The notes below the pieces were generated by a model that saw only the letters and a list, made by a program, of their open reading frames with translations, did no database searches and had not been told where the DNA came from. Shown one piece after another: positions 60,201-64,000 of a stretch of 64,000 nt of DNA; position 1 is the first letter of the stretch; every line of letters begins with the position of its first letter. The DNA comes from Terriglobia bacterium (lineage in GTDB: Bacteria; Acidobacteriota; Terriglobia; Terriglobales; Acidobacteriaceae): contig JAVUPY010000029.1 of assembly GCA_032252755.1 (NCBI GenBank), positions 62,001-126,000 of the forward strand, read 5' to 3'. The translations under genes and the position numbers were made by a program.

Positions 60201-60255
60201 CTGGCTGTGCAGTTGTTGCTGCCTCGCTCGTGGTCTTGTTCGTAACTTCGGCCAT
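57250..60255 (-). CDS. nrdJ: Vitamin B12-dependent ribonucleotide reductase (class II)
   Basis: A 1001-aa enzyme reducing ribonucleotides to deoxyribonucleotides with adenosylcobalamin. ATG 60255 follows AGGAGCAGAG and begins [19 protein letters not shown]; the frame is open to 60483. Hallmarks: [30 protein letters not shown] (active-site Cys), [34 protein letters not shown] (catalytic NPC and Glu), [20 protein letters not shown], and a C-terminal [20 protein letters not shown] zinc-ribbon-like tail. The length agrees with the long NrdJ of Acidobacteriota and others. A strong terminator follows. Confidence 0.95.
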   Translation of the reverse strand: [1001 protein letters not shown]

Positions 60256-61199
60256 CTCTGCTCCTCTGAATTCGTTGGCGTTTAGCCCTGTCCGCGCTCT
60301 CTCCAACGCGGACGTTTGCCCATGCACCGTTGCCGTGTTTCGCCCGGCTATCCTCAAGGCGCCTGAAGGCGTTTTGAGGAAAAGACTCCCCGTCAGAGAC
60401 TGAACGGTATTTTTCCGACCAGTCCCGCCCAGGCGTTCTGGCTGCCCTGGGAGCCCTTGCGTCTTCGGCCGGCGCCACCGCATTACGACTCCGGACGAAG
60501 AATCTATGATTGAAGGAACACTACCGATCCGGACAGTTCAGCCGCCGGGTCTGAGATTTGGTCGTGCAGGGAGAATTCTTCTCGTCCCCCGGAGCTTCGG
60601 TCACCTCTGCCGTCGCTCAAGTTCGGGCAAGCCCAAATCCGTGACTTCCCCGAACTGCCAACCCTCGCCTGCCATCCTGTTTACCGTCTGGTTAATGGAT
60701 GATCTGGCTCGTTTGGCTGCTCCCGTAAAACAACCTTGGGATGCGAAAAGTACGCCCATTCGTTGTGCGTGTCAAGGGGGTACCGCAATATCTTGTATTG
60801 TACTCCCTTGAGTCCAAGCATTCCACCGGGTCGGTTCCCTTTCGGGACCGAGCGGAGCGACCCGTAAAGCTCAGATTCTGGCTGGGTTCTGGGCTTTCTG
60901 GATTCGCCACTCACCTGATTTTCGGGCTTGCAGTTTCGGCACGACTGCGGGGCCACGAAGTCCGATAGGCTGGAAAAAATGCAAAGGCGAGAGTAGTGAG
61001 TGTCAAGAGAAGAATCAATTACATATTTTTGGTGCAAGTGTGGAAAAGCGGTGGATCGCTGGTCGTTCTCCGTTCTCCGTTCTCCGTTCTCCGAGGACAA
61101 CTAACCGTAAAAACGGCGACGGCAAAGGAATTTATTTGGAGTTGATCGCATTCTTTCCTTACCATCTTTCTGCTTACCAGTAATGCTTAAGGGGATCTC
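60256..61199. other. Intergenic region before nrdJ and lepB
   Basis: About 940 bp separating divergent genes. It should hold both promoters. I looked for a cobalamin riboswitch or NrdR box before nrdJ and found neither convincingly; CAATATCTTGTATTG (near 60787) is a partial palindrome only. A 7-bp tandem repeat lies at 61065-61092. The longest frames (for example 60681-61100 minus) do not look like proteins. Confidence 0.5.
61065..61092. repeat. Heptanucleotide tandem repeat (GTTCTCC x4)
   Basis: Four perfect copies of GTTCTCC from 61065 to 61092, about 105 bp before the lepB start. Length change by slippage is possible. Confidence 0.85.
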
Positions 61200-62051
61200 T
61201 TGGAGAACAGTGACAAGCAGGCTGGTCCAGTTGACGTTCGGCCTTCCTCTGCAACAAGCAACCGGACCGCTACCCGCAGACGGCTTCTGGCAGCTGCCCT
61301 GTCCGTAATCCTTCCTGGACTTGGGCAGTGGATTCTGGGTGAACGGAGAAGAGGATTTTGGTTTGCAATCGCAGGTCTGTCGTACGTGGTTGTATATTTC
61401 GCACTTCGTGTGCCGGGTACCTACTCTGGTCTGATCTCATCCGTCTGGCTTCTTATTGGACTCTGCGTGACGGCCTCGTGGGATGTTATGAGGTCCAAGA
61501 GTCCAGCCACAGATAAGCTCTCTGCGTGGTGGCTTCCTGCCGCATTTGTCCTCGGGTTTTTGGCGACGAGCCTGTACACGAACGCGCTGGTTAGAGCTAA
61601 CGGACTACAGTTATTTTCGATACCTTCAACATCGATGGAACCTTCGATCCAGCTGGGGGATCACCTCATCGTTGATAAGCACTTTTATCGCTTACATAAA
61701 CCCACCGCAGGTGACGTAGCAATCTTTCGGCGTGGGAATCTTCTGATCGTGAAGAGGATTATCTGCACAGGGGGTTGTACTGTTAGCGGGCGCGATAAGG
61801 CCTTATTGGTAGGTGGCAAGGAACTTTCGGAACCCTATGTGATTCACACCATGGGCCAGCAGGTTCCTGCTCCAGAGGTGGCCAATTTCGGGCCCGTCAG
61901 AGTCCCTGATGGCAAGCTTTTCATTGTGGGCGATAATCGAGATGTAAGTCTCGATAGTCGCACCTTTGGTCCCGTTGACGCTTCAAGCCTTATTGGAAGG
62001 CCGCTCTACGTCGTTCGGCCCTTTGCGCGTGCAGGAACTATCATTCACTAA
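61200..62051 (+). CDS. lepB: Signal peptidase I with N-terminal membrane domain
   Basis: A 283-aa S26 protease. TTG start at 61200 with AGGGGAT upstream. Residues about 25-130 hold several membrane segments (LLAAALSVILPGLGQWIL, FWFAIAGLSYVVVYFALRV, LISSVWLLIGLCVTASW, LSAWWLPAAFVLGFLATSLY), more than usual. The catalytic Ser is in FSIPSTSMEPSIQLGDHLIV and the Lys in LLIVKRIICTGG; the end block FIVGDNRDVSLDSRTFGPVD is conserved box E. It cleaves signal peptides at the inner membrane. Confidence 0.9.
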   Translation: MENSDKQAGPVDVRPSSATSNRTATRRRLLAAALSVILPGLGQWILGERRRGFWFAIAGLSYVVVYFALRVPGTYSGLISSVWLLIGLCVTASWDVMRSKSPATDKLSAWWLPAAFVLGFLATSLYTNALVRANGLQLFSIPSTSMEPSIQLGDHLIVDKHFYRLHKPTAGDVAIFRRGNLLIVKRIICTGGCTVSGRDKALLVGGKELSEPYVIHTMGQQVPAPEVANFGPVRVPDGKLFIVGDNRDVSLDSRTFGPVDASSLIGRPLYVVRPFARAGTIIH

Positions 62052-62089
62052 TGGTTTGTAGAGAGTTCCTCCTGGCGAAGGAATCGTTC

Positions 62090-62908
62090 ATGAATCTCCG
62101 ACATATTCTTTCCATTTCTCTCATTGTAGTTTTCGGTATCAGTTCAAACGCTAACGAACTCAAGCCGAAGACCAAAGCTGCTTTCGATAAGTACATTCAA
62201 TTGACAGAAACGCGGATCAAGAACGAGTCGGGGCCGGGAAAGCCGTTTTTGGCGATCGATGCCTTGCCGGAGGCACAGCGAAATGCCGTGCTGGCGCGGT
62301 TGAAAAACGGTGAGGTCGTGATCACGCGGGAGCGGACGCTGGAGAACGGCAAAGAGATTGAGGTTCCCGACGGCATGATCCATCACTGGATGGGGATTGT
62401 GTTCATTCCGGGAACGACGCTGAATAAGGCTCTAGCACTGCAGCAGGACTACGACCACCACGCAGAGTTTTACAGCCCACGGGTAACGCGATCGAAATTG
62501 CTCAGCCGTAATGGCAACGATTTCAAGATTTACTACCGGGTGAAGGACAAGAAGGTCATCACGGTCGTGATGGATACTGACTACGACGTGCATTATGAGA
62601 GCCTGAGTCCGACACGCGAACGCAGCACCGTGTACAGCACGCGGATCCAGGAGATCGAAGACCCGGGCGAGAAAACCGAGCACGCCAAACCCGTCGACGA
62701 TGGCAATGGCTTCATGTGGCGGCTTTATACCTACTGGCGCGAAGAAGAACGCGACGGCGGCGTCTACATCCAATGCGAGGCGGTGTCGCTCTCGCGGGAT
62801 ATCCCCACTGGCCTGGGATGGCTGATCAAAGGCTTCGTTGAGAGCGTGCCGCGGGAATCTCTGCAGTTCACGTTGGGAGAGACGAGAGAAGCTTTGATGA
62901 AGCGGTGA
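62090..62908 (+). CDS. Secreted protein, unknown function
   Basis: A 272-aa protein from ATG 62090 (AAGGAATC upstream; the frame is open from 62051). Signal peptide NLRHILSISLIVVFGISSNA. The mature domain is alpha-beta with WMGIVFIPGTTLNKALALQQ, DYDHHAEFYSPRVTRSKLLS and GGVYIQCEAVSLSRDIPTGL; the last part resembles START-like or similar secreted acidobacterial proteins, but no family can be named safely. It immediately follows lepB on the same strand, possibly cotranscribed. Confidence 0.78.
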   Translation: MNLRHILSISLIVVFGISSNANELKPKTKAAFDKYIQLTETRIKNESGPGKPFLAIDALPEAQRNAVLARLKNGEVVITRERTLENGKEIEVPDGMIHHWMGIVFIPGTTLNKALALQQDYDHHAEFYSPRVTRSKLLSRNGNDFKIYYRVKDKKVITVVMDTDYDVHYESLSPTRERSTVYSTRIQEIEDPGEKTEHAKPVDDGNGFMWRLYTYWREEERDGGVYIQCEAVSLSRDIPTGLGWLIKGFVESVPRESLQFTLGETREALMKR

Positions 62909-63165
62909 CTGGTGGCCAGTGGCTGGTTGTTGGTTGCTGGTGGATGATTGCAGCTCCTACGGACTTCCCTACCTTGCTTTTACTGCGCTGAGAAAAGGTT
63001 CCCGGCTCTGTTCACTTCTGGACAGGCTCGCGCGAATGCGGACAGTTGGGGCATTGCAAGGCCGATTTTCCTCTCTTAATCAGGCGTTTGCGGAACGTGC
63101 AGTGGCACGTCAGATGCATTAGAGGACTCGACACTCAGCGCTGATCCGTGTGGGGAGCATAGTCG

Positions 63166-64000
<835 letters not shown>

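Noticed and set aside
57232-60285. Long plus-strand frames of 489 and 471 codons opposite nrdJ
   Set aside because: Shadows of the GC-rich nrdJ coding strand; composition is Gly/Val/Asp-rich without any domain.
60256-60700. Cobalamin riboswitch or NrdR box before nrdJ
   Set aside because: No recognisable B12 box or 16-bp NrdR palindromes; the partial palindrome near 60787 does not fit the NrdR consensus.
62909-63165. TGG-rich stretch as a functional repeat
   Set aside because: Short irregular TGG-rich run between genes with no fixed period.

Overview
The window looks like a chromosome segment of an Acidobacteriota bacterium (Terriglobia/Koribacter-like). The main reason is the set of very large MacB/FtsX-type permeases of the acidobacterial duplicated orphan permease (ADOP) kind, one of them overlapping a PadR regulator gene. 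Supporting this are a class II (B12) ribonucleotide reductase, many secreted proteins of unknown function and moderately high GC. No marker gene is present, so the assignment is inference.

Region 1 (1 to about 21354) is an integrated mobile island, joined on its right to the 3' end of a tRNA-Leu(CAG) gene next to a tyrosine integrase (20076-21260). Its left end lies outside the window or was not recognised. It holds: a left module (Replic_Relax protein, zinc-ribbon membrane protein, two tandem paralogous tyrosine recombinases with 21-bp-spaced iterons between them); a long gene-free stretch (3880-5232) that reads as a giant structured non-coding RNA of about 900 nt ending in an intrinsic terminator, then a second structured block; a tightly overlapping five-gene transfer-like operon (5233-9982: secreted/membrane protein, coiled-coil protein, VirD4/TraD-like ATPase, second Replic_Relax protein, excisionase-like HTH); a secreted subtilase with about 14 Asp-box repeats (10735-15036); a phage/plasmid-like cluster (DUF6573-like, DUF932-like, GP88-like, small unknowns); and an XRE regulator divergent from a paralogue of the first operon protein.

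Region 2 (21.4-50.6 kb) is ordinary chromosome: a glycosidase with PKD domains, NmrA-like protein, CgeB-like and nucleotidyltransferase pair, OsmC, a secreted protein made of six 84-bp repeats, two PAS histidine kinases with several receiver-like proteins (some degenerate), an NfnAB/GltD-like pair, proline dehydrogenase, thioredoxin reductase, two ADOP permeases with PadR, and a SIS-domain amino-sugar enzyme with a GntR/UTRA regulator.

Region 3 (50.6-64 kb) holds a TetR/membrane-protein divergent pair, a YwgA/Panacea-like gene beside an HD phosphohydrolase gene with a one-base frameshift, a DUF2188 gene, an IS200-like REP-associated transposase inside a field of palindromic repeats, nrdJ, signal peptidase I, a secreted unknown and the 5' part of a third ADOP permease.

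The most unusual object is the large structured RNA at about 3912-4838. Several smaller structured elements sit in the same island. All coordinates of repeats and helices were counted by hand, and no database search or folding program was available.
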